From positions 7,626,001-7,690,000 of the forward strand of contig NZ_JAUSYH010000001.1 of the NCBI RefSeq assembly GCF_030816715.1: DNA of 64,000 nucleotides, in the 5' to 3' direction. Positions 30,801 to 45,800 of the stretch are shown here, one piece after another. The position numbers and the translations under genes are program-made. Source of the stretch: Streptomyces achromogenes (GTDB lineage Bacteria > Actinomycetota > Actinomycetes > Streptomycetales > Streptomycetaceae). The number at the start of each line of letters is the position of its first letter. Position 1 is the stretch's first letter. The notes under the pieces were generated by a model that made no database searches, was not told the origin of the DNA, and saw only the letters and a list, made by a program, of their open reading frames with translations.

Positions 30801-33800
30801 GTTGTTCCAGGTGGCGTTGGTGTTGCAGAACAATGAGCAGGGCCGGTTCGCGTTGCCGGGGCTCGGGGTGCGGACCGAGTCGGTGGGCACGGGCACGGCG
30901 AAGTTCGACGTGACCGTGAGTCTGTCGGAGAGGTTCGGCGAGGACGGCCGCCCGGCGGGGTTGTCGGGGTTCATCGAGTACGCGACGGACCTGTATGACC
31001 AGGACACGGTGGAGCTGTTCGGGGCGCGGTTGGTGCGGTTGTTGAGCGCGGCGGTCGCCGGGCCCGGCTTGCGGGTGGGTGGGTTTGATGTGCTGGGTGG
31101 TGGTGAGCGGGAGCGGTTGTTGGAGTGGTCCGCGGCGGACGGCACGCCGGTACCGGTGACGTTGCCGGGGTTGTTCGCGGGGCGGGTGCGGGAGTGCCCG
31201 GATGCGGTGGCTGTGGTGTGCGGGGATGAGGTGTGGTCGTACGGGGAGTTGGCCGAGCGTGCGAACCGGCTGGGTCGGTGGTTGATCGGTCGCGGGGTGG
31301 GTCCGGGGGATGTGGTGGCGGTCGCCGTCCCCGCGAGCGTCGAACAGGTCGTGTCGTTGTTGGGTGTGGTGTCGGCGGGGGCCGCGTATGTGCCGGTGGA
31401 TGTGGAGTATCCGGGGGCGCGGATCGGCTGGTTGCTGGAGGACGCGCGGCCCGGGCTGGTGCTGACCACGCGTACGGCTGCGGGCAGTCTGCCGGAGGGC
31501 CTGTCCGTGGACGTCGTACCGCTGGACGAGGTCGGCTCCGAAGGTCTGTCGGGTGAGGAGATCACTGACGCCGAGCGGGTGGTGCCGTTGCGGCTCTCCC
31601 ATCCGGCGTATGTCATCTACACATCCGGTTCGACGGGTCGTCCGAAGGGTGTGGAGGTCACCCACGCCGGTGTGGCGGGGTTCGCGGCGGGCCTGGTGGA
31701 GCGGATGGGTGTCGGCGTCGGGGGTCGGGTGTTGCGTACGGCGTCGCTGAGTTTCGACGCGTCCGTGCTGGAGTTGGTTTTGGCGTGGGGTTCTGGGGCG
31801 GCGCTGGTCGTGCCGGAGGCCGGGTCCGGGCTGGCGGGGGCGGAGCTGGAGGAGGCTCTTGCGGGGGGCGGGGTGACGCATGCGTTCTTGCCGCCGTCGG
31901 TGGTGGCGACGCTGCCGGAGGGTGCGTGGGAGCGGCTGGAGGGTCTGGTGGCTCTGGCGGTGGGTGCGGAGGCGTGTCCGCCGGAGTTGATAGCCCGCTG
32001 GTCGTGTGGGGGACGGCGTGTGGTGAACGCCTATGGTCCGACGGAGATCACGGTGGCGGCGGTGATCAGCGATCCGTTGACTGCCGGCGGTGGGGTCCCG
32101 ATCGGGCGTCCCGTGCCCGGGGCGGGTGTGTTCGTGCTGGACGAAAACCTGGCTCTCGTTCCGGTGGGTGTGCCGGGGGAGTTGTACGTGTCCGGGCCGG
32201 GGCTGGCGCGTGGGTATGCGGGCCGGCCGGGTCTGACCGCAGACCGTTTCGTGGCCGGCCCCTTCGGTGGTCCCGGTGAGCGGATGTATCGCACGGGTGA
32301 CCTGGTGCGCTGGAACGCCGATGGTCAGCTTCAGTATCTGGGTCGTGCAGACGATCAGGTGAAGATCCGTGGGTTCCGTATCGAACCGGGTGAGGTTCAG
32401 GCGGCGTTGGAGGCGGAGCCGGGTGTGTCCCAGGCCCTGGTGGTCGCGCGCCCGCACCACGACGACACCCGCCTCGTCGCCTACATCGTCCCCGCGTCGG
32501 CAGAGGCGGAAGGCACGGTCGGCGAGCAGGTGGAGGAGTGGCGGGAGATCTACGACTCGGTGTACGGCGAGGCCGGGACGGATGTGCTGGGGGAGGGGTT
32601 CGAGGGGTGGAACAGCTCGTACTCGGGTGAGCCGATCCCGTTGCCGGAGATGCGCGAATGGCGCCACGCGGTCGTGGAACGCATCCGTCGCTTCGGACCT
32701 CGCCGGGTGTTGGAGATCGGTGTCGGTTCGGGGTTGTTGATGGGGCATGTGGCGGCGGGGGTGGAGTCGTACTGGGCGACGGACTTCTCGTCGTCGGTGG
32801 TGGAGCGGTTGCGCGGTCAGGTGGCGGGGCTGGGCTGGGATCACGTGGTGGTGCGCTGCCAGGCTGCCGATGACGTGTCGGGGCTTCCTGTCGGGGAGTT
32901 CGACACGATTGTCATCAACTCGGTCGTGCAGTACTTCCCGGGCTGGGAGTATCTGGAACGGGTGTTGGACCAGGCGTTCGGGCTGCTGGCCGAGGGCGGC
33001 CGGCTGATCGTCGGAGACGTGCGGCATCGGGGGTTGTTGCGGGCGTTCCAGACGGCTGTACAGGTGCGTCAGTCGGGTGTGGGGGACACGGCCCGGTTGC
33101 GTGCGGCGGTGGAGCAGGCAGTGGTGACGGAGAAGGAGTTGCTGCTGGATCCCGGTTTCTTCGCCGCCTGGGCGGCTGGGCGGCCGGAGGCGGTGGGCGT
33201 GGATGTGCGGTGGAAGCGGGGCGCGGCGCACAACGAGCTGACGCGGCACCGCTACGACGTGGTCCTGCACAAAACTCCTGCCCAACCGCTCCAGCTGGCC
33301 GGCGTGCCGGTCCTCACCTGGGGCCGGGACATCGAGACCTGGGAGGCACTGGGTGACGTGGCGTTGCCGGTACGGGTGTCCGGGGTGCCCAACGCCCGGT
33401 TGACCGGGGAGGTCGCGGCAGCCCGCGCGATGGCCGCCGACGAGCCCGTCGAGCGCGTACGGGAGCTCCTGGACGGGGGGAGCGGGCTGGACCCCGAAGA
33501 GGTGTGCCTCTGGGCGCGGGCGCGAGGCTGGGACGCCGTGGTCACCGTCGGTTCCGACGGCGCGGACACCATGGATGTGGTGTTCGTTCCCGGAGGTACG
33601 GGTGCGGTGTCGGACGTCTTCGTTCCGGTGGGTGGGGGGTCGCTTGCCGGGTCGGCGAGTGATCCGGTGCGGACGCGGGTGGTGGGCGAGTTGGTGTCCA
33701 CGCTGCGTCGCAGTCTGTCGGAGCGGCTTCCGTCGCATTTGGTGCCGGCGGCGTTCGTGGTCCTGGAGGCTCTGCCGTTGACGGTGAGCGGGAAGGTGGA

Positions 33801-36800
33801 CCGGGGGGCGTTGCCCGCTCCGGAGTACGCCTTCACGGCGTCGCGGGCGGCACGGACGCCGCAGGAAGAGATCGTGTGTGCTCTGTTCGCCGAGGTGTTG
33901 GGTCTGCCGGCGGTCGGGGTGGAGGACGACTTCTTCGCGCTGGGTGGGCATTCGCTGCTGGCGACGCGGCTGGTGAACCGGATCCGGGGCGTGCTGGGGG
34001 TGGATCTGGCGTTGCGGGCGTTGTTCGACCAGCCGACGGTGGCCGGTGTCGTGCGGCGTCTGTCGGCGGCCGGGTCGCGTCCGGTGCTGGAACGGCGTGA
34101 GCGGCCGCACCGCCTGCCGTTGTCGTTCGCGCAGCGCCGCATGTGGTTCCTGTACAAGTTCGAGGGGGCTTCGGCGACGTACAACATCCCGCTGGTGCTG
34201 CGTCTGACCGGTGAGCTGGACGTGCCGGCCATGGAAGCGGCCCTCAACGACGTGATCGCCCGGCACGAGCCGTTGCGGACGGTCTTCCCCGACCTCGACG
34301 GTGAGCCCTACCAGCACATCCTCACCCCCACCGAAGCCCACCTCACCCTCACTGTGGAAGACGCGCGGTCGGGGGAGCGGCGGGATCGGCTGGTGCACGA
34401 CATGGCACGGCACGGATTCGAGCTGGACCGGGAAATGCCGTTGCGCGCGAAGCTCCTGACGACGGGGCCCGGCGAGGCCATGCTGATGCTGACGTTGCAT
34501 CACATCGCTGGTGACGGCTGGTCGATGGCACCCCTGGCCGAGGACCTGGTGACCGCCTACGCGGCCCGGCGTGAGGGCCGGTCGCCGCAATGGTCCGCGA
34601 TGCCGGTTCAGTACGCCGACTACGGCCTCTGGCAGCACGAACTGCTCGGCGAGGACACCGACCCCGACAGTCTGCTGCGCCGCCAGGCCGCCTACTGGAC
34701 CGACCACCTGCGCGGTCTGCCCGACGTCGTGTGCCCGCCCACCGACCGGCCGCGGCCGTCCGAGGCGTCGCACAACAGTGAGATGCTGCCGTTCGAGATC
34801 GACGCCCCGACCCATGCCGCCCTGCGGGAGCTGGCGCGGGCCCACGGAGCGACGCTGTTCATGGTGCTCCACGCGGGCCTCGCCGGGCTGATGTCGCGGC
34901 TCGGCGCCGGCACGGACATCGCGGTGGGCTCCCCCATCGCCGGACGCACCGACGAGGGCCTCGACGACCTGGTCGGCTTCTTCGTCAACACCCTCGTCAT
35001 GCGGACCGACACCTCGGGGCGGCCGTCCTTCGCCGATCTGCTGGCGCAGGTCAGGGAGACCAGCCTGGCCGCCTACACCCACCAGGACATTCCCTTCGAG
35101 TACCTGGTGGAGAAGCTCAACCCGCAGCGCTCCACCGCCCACCACCCGCTCGTCCAGGTCATGCTCACCCTCCAGAACACCGCGGAGGTGTGCTTCGACC
35201 TGCCCGGGCTCCAGGCACGGCTGGAGAACCCGGGGCAGGGCAGCTCGCAGTTCGACCTGCTGCTGAACATCGGCGAGACCTTCGACGAGAACGGCGGACC
35301 GGCGGGCATCACCGGCTTCGTCGAGTACGCCACCGACGTCTACGACCCCCACACCGTCGCGGCGTTCGGGGCGCGCTACATACGGCTCCTGAACACCGCC
35401 GCGGCCGCCGCGGACCTGCCGATCGACACCCTCGACCTGCTCGCCCCGGAAGAACGCCGGCAACTGCTCGGCTGGTCGGGCGCGCACGGCTCGGCGCGCC
35501 TCGAACCGCTCACGCTGCCCGGCCTGTTCGCCGAGGCCGTGCGGCGCGCCCCGACGTCCCCGGCCGTCGTACGCGGCGACGAGGAGCTGACGTACGCCGA
35601 ACTGGACGCCTGGTCGAACCGGATCGCGCGGCTGCTGGCCGACCGCGGTCTCGGTCCGGGCCGGCGGGCGGCGCTACTGATGCGGCGCGGGCCCGGCCTG
35701 CTCGCCGCGCTGCTGGGTGTGCTGAAGACCGGCGCGGCCTACGTGCCCGTGGACCCGGACTACCCGGCGGACCGGCGGACGTACATGCTCGGCGACGCGG
35801 AGCCGGCGGTGGTGCTCGACGACGAGTGGGTCCGACAGGACTTCACGGACTGCCCCGACACGGGCCTCGGCATCACCGTCGACCCGGCGTACACCGCGTA
35901 CGTGATCTACACGTCCGGTTCCACCGGCCGCCCCAAGGGCGTCGAGGTCACGCACGCCGGGATCGCCGGGCTCGCGGCGGCCAAGCGGGCCGCCTTCGCG
36001 CTGCGCCCCGGGGACAGGGTGCTCCAGTTCTCGCCGTCCAGCTTCGATGCCATGGTCTCCGAGATGGTGACCACCTTCAGTGCCGCGGCGACCCTGGTGG
36101 TGCCCGAGGAGACCGGCATCGCCGGACGGGAGCTCGCCGAGCTGCTCCACCGCGAGCGGATCACCAACGCGACCCTCCCGCCGTCCGTCCTGGTCACCCT
36201 GGAGGACACCCACGGGCCGGACCGGCTCACCGGCCTGACCACGCTGGCGGTCGCGGGCGAGGCATGCCCGCCCGACGTGGCCGCGCGGTGGGCCCCGGGA
36301 CGCCGGATGATCAACGCGTACGGGCCCACCGAGTCGACGGTGGGCGCCGCGATGAGCCCCCTGCCGGCCGGCCGGGAGACCGGAGTGGTCCCGATCGGGC
36401 GGCCCCTGCCCGGGCTGTCCGGACTGGTGCTCGACGAGCGGCTCGAACTGGCCCCGGCGGGCGTGTGGGGAGAGCTGTACGTGTCGGGGGCGGGCCTGGC
36501 GCGCGGCTATGTCGGCCGCCCCGGCCTGACGGCCGAACGGTTCGTCGCCTGCCCCTTCACCGGCGCCGGCGCCGGCGCACGCATGTACCGCACGGGCGAC
36601 CTCGCCCGCTGGAACGCCGACGGGCAGCTGGAATACCTCGGCCGTGCCGACGACCAGGTGAAGATCCGCGGCTTCCGGATCGAACCCGGCGAGATCGAGG
36701 CCGTGCTCCGCGGCCGCCCGGACGTCGCCCAGGCCGCGGTGACCGCCCACGAACAGCAGGACGGCGTGAGCCGGCTCGTCGCCTACCTGGTGCCGGAGGA

Positions 36801-39800
36801 GGGGCGCGAACTGTCGGTGTCGGCGGTACGGGACGCGGCGCGCGACCGGCTGCCCGACTACATGGTCCCCTCCGCCTTCGTCGTGCTCGACGCCGTGCCG
36901 CGCACACCGAGCGGCAAGCTCGACCGGGCCGCGCTGCCCGCTCCCGACTTCACGAGCACCCTTAGGCGGGCCGCCCGCACACCGCAGGAACAGATCCTCG
37001 CCACCCTCTTCGCGGACATCCTGGGTGTTCCGGCGGTGGGTGTCGACGACGACTTCTTCGATCTGGGTGGTCATTCGTTGTTGGCGACCCGGTTGGTGAG
37101 TCGGGTGCGTGCGGTGTTGGGGGTGGAGGTGCCGTTGCGGGCGTTGTTCGACGCGCCGACGGTGGCGGGGCTCGCGGGTCGGTTGTCCGATGCGGGTTCG
37201 CGTCCGGTGCTGGAGCGGCGGGTGCGGCCCGAGGTGCTGCCGTTGTCGTTCGCGCAGCGCAGGCTGTGGTTCCTGTACAAGTTCGAGGGCGCGTCGGCCA
37301 CGTACAACATGCCGCTCGTCCTCAGGCTCACCGGGAAGCTGGACATCGGCGCCCTGGAGGCCGCGCTCAACGACGTGATCGCACGGCACGAGCCGCTGCG
37401 GACCGTCTTCCCCGACGTCGACGGACAGCCCTACCAGTGCGTACGGGACGCCGCGGACGTCCGCCTGGAACTGACGCCGGAGCCGGTCCCGGAAGACGAG
37501 CTCGACGCACGGGTGGAGGACTGCGTCCGTCACCGCTTCGAACTCGACCGCGAGGTCGCCGTCCGGCCCAGGCTGCTCAGCACCGGCCCGGACTCCCACG
37601 TCCTCGTGCTGACGATCCATCACATCGCCGGGGACGGCTGGTCGCTGGGCCCGCTCGCCGACGATCTCAAGAGCGCCTACACCGCCCGCCGCGAGGGTGA
37701 GCGGCCGAAATGGTCCGCACTGCCGGTGCAGTACGCCGACTACAGCCTCTGGCAGCACGAACTGCTAGGCGACGGCACAGACCCCGACGCCCTCTTCGCC
37801 GGCCAGGAGGCCTACTGGTCCGAGCACTTGGCGGGCCTGCCCGAGGTCGTGAGCCTCCCCACGGACCGGCCGAGGCCCCCCGTCGCGTCGAAGCGCGGCG
37901 CCGAGGCCGCGTTCACCCTCGACGCCCCGACGCATGCCGCCCTGCGCGAGCTGGCCCGCTCGGCCGACGCCACCCTGTTCATGGTCCTGCACACCGGCCT
38001 CGCGGCCCTGCTCACACGGCTGGGCGCCGGCGCGGACATCGCGGTCGGCTCACCCATCGCCGGACGCACCGACGAGAACCTGGACGACCTGGTCGGCTTC
38101 TTCGTCAACACCCTGATCCTGCGCACCGACACCTCCGGTGACCCCGCGTTCGCCGATCTGCTGGCGCAGGTCAGGGAGACCAGCCTGGCCGCCTACACCC
38201 ACCAGGACCTTCCGTTCGAGTACCTGGTGGAGAAGCTCAACCCGCAGCGCTCCACCGCCCACCACCCTCTCATCCAGGTCATGCTGGCCCTCCAGAACAA
38301 CGCGGACCTGCGCTTCGACCTGCCCGGCCTGCACACCGAGCTCATAGCCCCGGCCCCCGGCGGCTCACAGTTCGACCTCACCCTCAACCTGGTCGAAAGC
38401 CTCGACGAGGACGGCAGGCCCGCCGGGCTGACCGGCATGATCGAATACGCCACCGACCTCTACGACGCCGCCACCGTGGACGCCTTCGCGGCCCGCTGGA
38501 CCCGCCTGCTGGCCGCCGCCGCCGAGGACCCGCACCGCCGCGTCGGAGCACTGGACATCCTCGACGCCGACGAACGGCACACCCTGGCCACGTGGAGCAC
38601 ATCGCCCCGCACCGAGACGCAGGCGACCCTGCCCGAACTCTTCGAGAGGCAGGTGCGCACCACCCCGCACGCACCCGCGCTGATCGACGCCGACGGCACG
38701 GCCTCCTACGCCGAACTCGACGCGCGCGCCAACCAGATCGCCCACTGGCTCATCACCCGGGGCGCGGGCCCCGAGTCTCCGGTCGGCGTCGCAGTCGACC
38801 GCTCCCGCACCCAGATCGCCGTCATCCTCGGCGTCCTCAAGGCCGGAGCGGCCTACCTGCCGATCGACCCCGGATATCCCGACGAGCGGATCGCGTACCT
38901 GGTCTCCGACGCCCGGCCCGCACTGGTGCTGGCCACCCGGCCCCTGGACGTGCGGGCGCCGCTCGTCCTCACCGACGACCCGGCGACCGCCGCCGCGTGG
39001 GACAGGCAGCCGACGCGGGCGCTCCGGGACCGCGACCGCACGGCACCCCTGTGCCCGTCCAACGCCGCGTACGTCATCTACACCTCGGGCTCCACGGGCA
39101 CCCCGAAGGGCGTGACCGTCACCCACGCAGGCCTCGCCGGCCTGACCGCCACCGCCGAACGCTTCGGCCTCGGCGAGGGCAGCCGCACCCTGCAGTTCAC
39201 CTCGTCCAACTTCGACGTGTCCGTGATGGAACTCCTGACGGGCTTCACCGTCGGCGCCGCGCTCGTACAGACCGGCACCGAGCACCTGGTCGGCGACGAA
39301 CTCGCCGCCGCGCTCGCCACCCACCGGGCCACCCACCTCTTCATCCCGCCGTCCGTCCTGGCCACCCTCCCGGCCTCCGCCGAGTCGGCCCTGCCCGACC
39401 TGCGGTCCCTGGTGGTCGCGGGCGAGGCCTGCCCGACCGCCCTGGCCGCACGCTGGTCCGCGGGACGCCTGATGATCAACGCCTACGGCCCGACCGAGGC
39501 CACCGTCTACGCCACCACCAGCCCGCCGCTCACCGGGACGACCGCCCCCATCGGCACACCGGTCGTCGGCGCCCGCGTGTTCGTCCTGGACGGCGGCCTG
39601 ACCCCCGTGCCACCGGGCGTACCCGGAGAGCTGTACCTGGCGGGCCCGGGCCTCGCGCGCGGATACGTCCGCCGGCCGGGTCTGACCGCGGAGCGGTTCG
39701 TGGCGTGCCCGTTCGACGCGCCGGGCGGCCGGATGTACCGCACCGGCGACGTCGTCCGCTGGAACGCGGACGGCCAACTGGAGTACCTGGGCCGGGTGGA

Positions 39801-42800
39801 CGACCAGGTGAAGATCCGCGGGTTCCGGGTGGAGCCGGGCGAGGTGGAGGAGGCGCTGCGGCGGCTGCCCGCGGTGGCACAGGCGGTCGTGGCGCCGTTC
39901 GTGCACGGGAGCGAGTTGCGGCTCGCCGCGTACGCGGTCCCCGTACCCGTGCCGGACGCCCAGATCACGCCCGCGTCGCTGCGCGCGGACCTCCAGGAGG
40001 TACTGCCGGACTACCTCGTGCCGTCCACGGTCATTCTGCTGGACGCGCTGCCGCTGACACCGAACGGAAAGGTCGACCGGGCAGCGCTCCCCACACCGCG
40101 ATACGCCGGGCACACCGCGACCGCGCCCCGCACACCGCAGGAGGAGATCCTGTGCGGCCTGTTCGGGGACATTCTGGGGGTGCCGGCGGTCGGCGTGGAC
40201 GACAGTTTCTTCGACCTGGGTGGTCACTCGTTGCTGGCGACGCGCCTGGTGAGCAGGGTCCGCCGCGCCATGGGTGTCGAACTGCCGTTGCGGGTGCTGT
40301 TCGAGGCGCCGACCGTCGCGAGGCTCGTACGCCGTCTGGATGCGGGACAGGTGCGTCCGGCGTTGGAGGCGCGTCCGCGTCCGGAGTCGCTGCCGTTGTC
40401 GTACGCCCAGCAGCGGCTGTGGTTCCTGCACAAACTGGAAGGGCCCTCGGCGACCTACAACATGCCCTTCGCCCTCCGCCTCACCGGCGACGTCGACCGT
40501 GACGCGCTGGAGGCCGCCATCAACGACGTCGTGGTGCGCCACGAGTCGCTGCGCACGGTCTTTCCCGAGAGGGAGGGCCGTCCGTACCAGTGCGTGCTGC
40601 CGGTGGACGAGGCCCGGGTGCCCCTCACCGTCGAGCCGGTCACGGAGCCGGAGGTCACCCCTCGTATCGCCGCGACCATCCGGCACGGCTTCCGCCTCGA
40701 CCGCGACGTCCCCGTCCACGCCCACCTGCTCGACATCACCGGGAGCGATGACGCGGTCCTGGTGCTGGTGCTGCATCACATCGCGGGGGACGGGTGGTCG
40801 GCGGGTCCGCTGGCACGGGATCTGGTGGCGGCGTACGCGGCCCGCTCGGGCGGCGAGGCCCCGGCGTGGCCGGCGCTGCCGGTGCAGTACGGGGACTACA
40901 CCGTGTGGCAGCACGAGGTACTGGGGGACGTGGACGACCCGTCGAGCGTGATCGGCGGCCAATTCGCCTACTGGAAGAACCAGTTGGACGGGGCTCCGGA
41001 GGAGGTGACGGTGCCGGGGGACCGGCCGCGTCCCGCTTCGGCGTCGTACGACGGTGAGGTGACCGGCTTCGAGATCGGCGCCGACCTGCACGCCGGGCTG
41101 CGGGACCTCGCGCGGTCCGCGGACGTCACCCTGTTCATGGTGCTGCACGCCGGACTCGCGAGCCTGCTGTCACGGCTGGGCGCGGGATCGGACGTCGTGG
41201 TCGGTTCGCCGGTCGCGGGGCGGATGGACGAGGGGCTGGACGACCTCATCGGCTTCTTCGTCAATACGTTGGTGGTGCGGACGGATGTGTCGGGTGATCC
41301 GTCGTTCGGTGAGTTGCTGGGGCGGGTGCGTGAGGGGTGTCTGGAGGCTTTCGCGCATCAGGATGTGCCGTTCGAGTTGGTGGTGGAGCGGCTGAACCCG
41401 GCGCGTTCGGGTGGCCGGCATCCGTTGTTCCAGGTGGCGTTGGTGTTGCAGAACAATGAGGAGGGCCGGTTCGCGTTGCCGGGGCTCGGGGTGCGGACCG
41501 AGTCGGTGGGCACGGGCACGGCGAAGTTCGACGTGACCGTGAGTCTGTCGGAGAGGTTCGGCGAGGACGGCCGCCCGGCGGGGTTGTCGGGGTTCATCGA
41601 GTACGCGACGGACCTGTACGACGCGCGCACGGTGGAGTTGTTCGGGGCGCGGTTGGTGCGGGTGTTGAGCGCGGCGGTCGCCGGGCCCGGTTTGCGGGTG
41701 GGTGGGTTTGATGTGCTGGGTGGTGGTGAGCGGGAGCGGTTGTTGGGGTGGTCCGCGGCGGACGGCACGCCGGTGCCGACTACGTTGCCCGACTTGTTTG
41801 CCGGGCGGGTGCGGGAGTGCCCGGATGCGGTGGCTGTGGTGTGCGGGGATGAGGTGTGGTCGTACGGGGAGTTGGCCGAGCGTGCGAACCGGCTGGGTCG
41901 TTGGTTGATCGGTCGCGGGGTGGGTCCGGGGGATCTGGTGGCGGTCGCGGTGCCGGCGGGTGTGGAGCAGGTCGTGTCGTTGTTGGGTGTGGTGTCGGCG
42001 GGGGCCGCGTATGTGCCGGTGGATGTGGAGTATCCGGGGGCGCGGATCGGCTGGTTGCTGGAGGACGCGCGGCCCGGGCTGGTGCTGACCACGCGTACGG
42101 CTGCGGGCAGTCTGCCGGAGGGCCTGTCCGTGGACGTCGTACCGCTGGACGAGGTCGGCTCCGAAGGTCTGTCGGGTGAGGAGATCACTGACGCCGAGCG
42201 GGTGGTGCCGTTGCGGCTCTCCCATCCGGCGTATGTCATCTACACATCCGGTTCGACGGGTCGTCCGAAGGGTGTGGAGGTCACCCACGCCGGTGTGGCG
42301 GGGTTCGCGGCGGGCCTGGTGGAGCGGATGGGTGTCGGCGTCGGGGGTCGGGTGTTGCGTACGGCGTCGCTGAGTTTCGACGCGTCCGTGCTGGAGTTGG
42401 TTTTGGCGTGGGGTTCTGGGGCGGCGCTGGTCGTGCCGGAGGGGTCTGGTCTGGCGGGCGAGGAACTGGAAGTGGCGCTGTCCGTCGGACGGGTGACGCA
42501 TGCGTTCTTGCCGCCGTCGGTGGTGGCGACGCTGCCGGAGGGTGCGTGGGAGCGGCTGGAGGGTCTGGTGGCTCTGGCGGTGGGTGCGGAGGCGTGTCCG
42601 CCGGAGTTGATAGCCCGCTGGTCGTGTGGGGGACGGCGTGTGGTGAACGCCTATGGTCCGACGGAGATCACGGTGGCGGCGGCGATCAGCGATCCGTTGT
42701 CCGCCGGCGGTGGGGTCCCGATCGGGCGTCCCGTGCCCGGGGCGGGTGTGTTCGTGCTGGACGAAAACCTGGCTCTTGTTCCGGTGGGTGTGCCGGGGGA

Positions 42801-45800
42801 GTTGTACGTGTCCGGGCCGGGGCTGGCGCGTGGGTATGCGGGCCGGCCGGGTCTGACCGCTGAGCGCTTTGTGGCGAGTCCTTTCGGCGCTGGTGGCGAG
42901 CGGATGTATCGGACGGGTGACCTGGTGCGCTGGAACGCCGATGGTCAGCTTCAGTATCTGGGTCGTGCAGACGATCAGGTGAAGATCCGCGGGTTCCGTA
43001 TCGAACCGGGTGAGGTTCAGGCGGCGTTGGAGGCGGAGCCGGGTGTGTCCCAGGCCCTGGTGGTCGCGCGCCCGCACCACGACGACACCCGCCTCGTCGC
43101 CTACATCGTCCCCGCGTCGGCGGAGGCGGAAGGCACGACCGGTGAGCAGGTCGACGAATGGCGGGAGATCTACGACTCGGTCTACGGAGACGCCGTTCAC
43201 GACGGCGAGGCCGGGGCGGACGTGCTGGGGGAGGGGTTCGAGGGGTGGAACAGCTCGTACTCGGGTGAGCCGATCCCGTTGCCGGAGATGCGCGAATGGC
43301 GTGACCAGGTGCTGGAGAGGATCCGGGGGTTTGCCCCTCGCCGGGTGTTGGAGATCGGTGTCGGTTCGGGGTTGTTGATGGGGCATGTGGCGGCGGGGGT
43401 GGAGTCGTACTGGGCGACGGACTTCTCGTCGTCGGTGGTGGAGCGGTTGCGCGGTCAGGTGGCGGGGCTGGGCTGGGATCACGTGGTGGTGCGCTGCCAG
43501 GCTGCCGATGACGTGTCGGGGCTTCCTGTCGGGGAGTTCGACACGATTGTCATCAACTCGGTCGTGCAGTACTTCCCGGGCTGGGAGTATCTGGAACGGG
43601 TGTTGGACCAGGCGTTCGGGCTGCTGGCCGAGGGCGGCCGGCTGATCGTCGGAGACGTGCGGCATCGGGGGTTGTTGCGGGCGTTCCAGACGGCTGTACA
43701 GGTGCGTCAGTCGGGTGTGGGGGACACGGCCCGGTTGCGTGCGGCGGTGGAGCAGGCAGTGGTGACGGAGAAGGAGTTGCTGCTGGATCCCGGTTTCTTC
43801 GCCGCCTGGGCGGCTGGGCGGCCGGAGGCGGTGGGCGTGGATGTGCGGTGGAAGCGGGGCGCCGCGCACAACGAGCTGACGCGGCACCGCTACGACGTGG
43901 TCCTGCACAAGGCTCCTTCGCAGCTTCTCTCTCTCGCCCGGACACCCGTCATGGGGTGGGGGCGGGACGTCGAGGCGCTGGACGCGTTGGGTGATGTGGC
44001 GTTGCCGGTACGGGTGTCCGGGGTGCCCAACGCCCGGCTGACCGGGGAGGTCGCGGCAGCCCGCGCGATGGCCGCCGACGAGCCCGTCGAGCGCGTACGG
44101 GAGCTCCTGGACGGGGGGAGCGGGCTGGACCCCGAAGAGGTGTGCCTCTGGGCGCGGGCGCGAGGCTGGGACGCCGTGGTCACCGTCGGGCAGAAGGAAT
44201 TCGACACCTTTGACGTGGTCCTGCTGCCCGGTGGGGCGGCTACGGGTGCGGTGTCGGACGTTTTCGTTCCGGTGGGTGGGGGGTCGCTTGCCGGGTCGGC
44301 GAGTGATCCGGTGCGGACGCGGGTGGTGGGCGAGTTGGTGTCCACGCTGCGTCGCAGTCTGTCGGAGCGGCTTCCGTCGCATTTGGTGCCGGCGGCGTTC
44401 GTGGTGCTGGAGGCTCTGCCGTTGACGGTGAGCGGGAAGGTGGACCGGGGGGCGTTGCCCGCTCCGGAGTACGCCTTCACGGCGTCGCGGGCGGCGCGGA
44501 CGCCGCAGGAAGAGATCGTGTGTGCTCTGTTCGCCGAGGTGTTGGGTCTGCCGGCGGTCGGGGTGGAGGACGACTTCTTCGCGCTGGGTGGGCATTCGCT
44601 GCTGGCGACGCGGTTGGTGAACCGGATCCGGGGCGTGCTGGGGGTGGATCTGGCGTTGCGGGCGTTGTTCGACCAGCCGACGGTGGCCGGTGTCGTGCGG
44701 CGTCTGTCGGCGGCCGGGTCGCGTCCGGTGCTGGAACGGCGTGAGCGGCCGCACCGCCTGCCGTTGTCGTTCGCGCAGCGCCGCATGTGGTTCCTGTACA
44801 AGTTCGAGGGGGCTTCGGCGACGTACAACATCCCGCTGGTGCTGCGTCTGACCGGTGAGCTGGACGTGCCGGCCATGGAAGCGGCCCTCAACGACGTGAT
44901 CGCCCGGCACGAGCCGTTGCGGACGGTCTTCCCCGACCTCGACGGTGAGCCCTACCAGCACATCCTCACCCCCACCGAAGCCCACCTCACCCTCACTGTG
45001 GAAGACGCGCGGTCGGGGGACGCGGTGGCTTCCCGGCTGGCGGCGTGTGTTCGGCACGGATTCGAGCTGGACAGCGAAATCCCGCTGGCCGCAGAGCTGC
45101 TGACCTCGGGGCCGAGGGAAGCCGTCCTGGTGCTCGTGATGCACCACATAGCCGCCGACGGCTGGTCGATGACTCCGCTCGCGGCCGACCTCGCCTCCGC
45201 GTACGCGGCCCGGCGTGGAGGCGAGGGGCCGGAGTGGACCCCGCTCCCGGTTCAGTACGCCGACTACAGCGTCTGGCAGCACGAACTGCTCGGCGAGGAC
45301 ACCGACCCCGACAGTCTGCTGCGCCGCCAAGCCGCGTACTGGACCGACCACCTGCGCGGTCTGCCCGACGTCGTCTCGCTGCCCACGGACCGTCCGCGAA
45401 CCGCGACCCCTTCCGGTCGCAGCGACACCGTGAGCTTCGCACTCGACGCCTCGACGCATACCGCGTTGAGGGAGCTCGCCCGGGCGGCGGACGCGACGCT
45501 GTTCATGGTCCTGCACGCGGGCCTGGCGGCGCTGTTGTCGCGGCTGGGCGCGGGGCGGGACATCGCGGTGGGCTCGCCCATCGCCGGCCGCACCGACGAA
45601 GGTCTGGACGACCTGGTGGGCTTCTTCGTCAACACCCTGGTCATACGCGCTGACGTGACATCGGATCCCACGTTCCGCGAACTGCTGACACAGATCCGTG
45701 AGACGAGTCTCGCCGCGTACAGCCACCAGGACATCCCCTTCGAATACTTGGTGGAACGGCTCAACCCGCAGCGCTCGCCCGGCCACCACCCGCTCGTCCA

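Noticed and set aside
29347..35487. A 2046-codon open frame on the minus strand, antisense to the NRPS
   Set aside because: Long antisense frames are expected in high-GC coding DNA. The translation is Arg/His/Pro/Gln-rich without any domain, while the plus strand encodes clear A, C, MT and PCP motifs. The same holds for 10677-14171, 41170-45789, 45889-49767 and 3117-5501.
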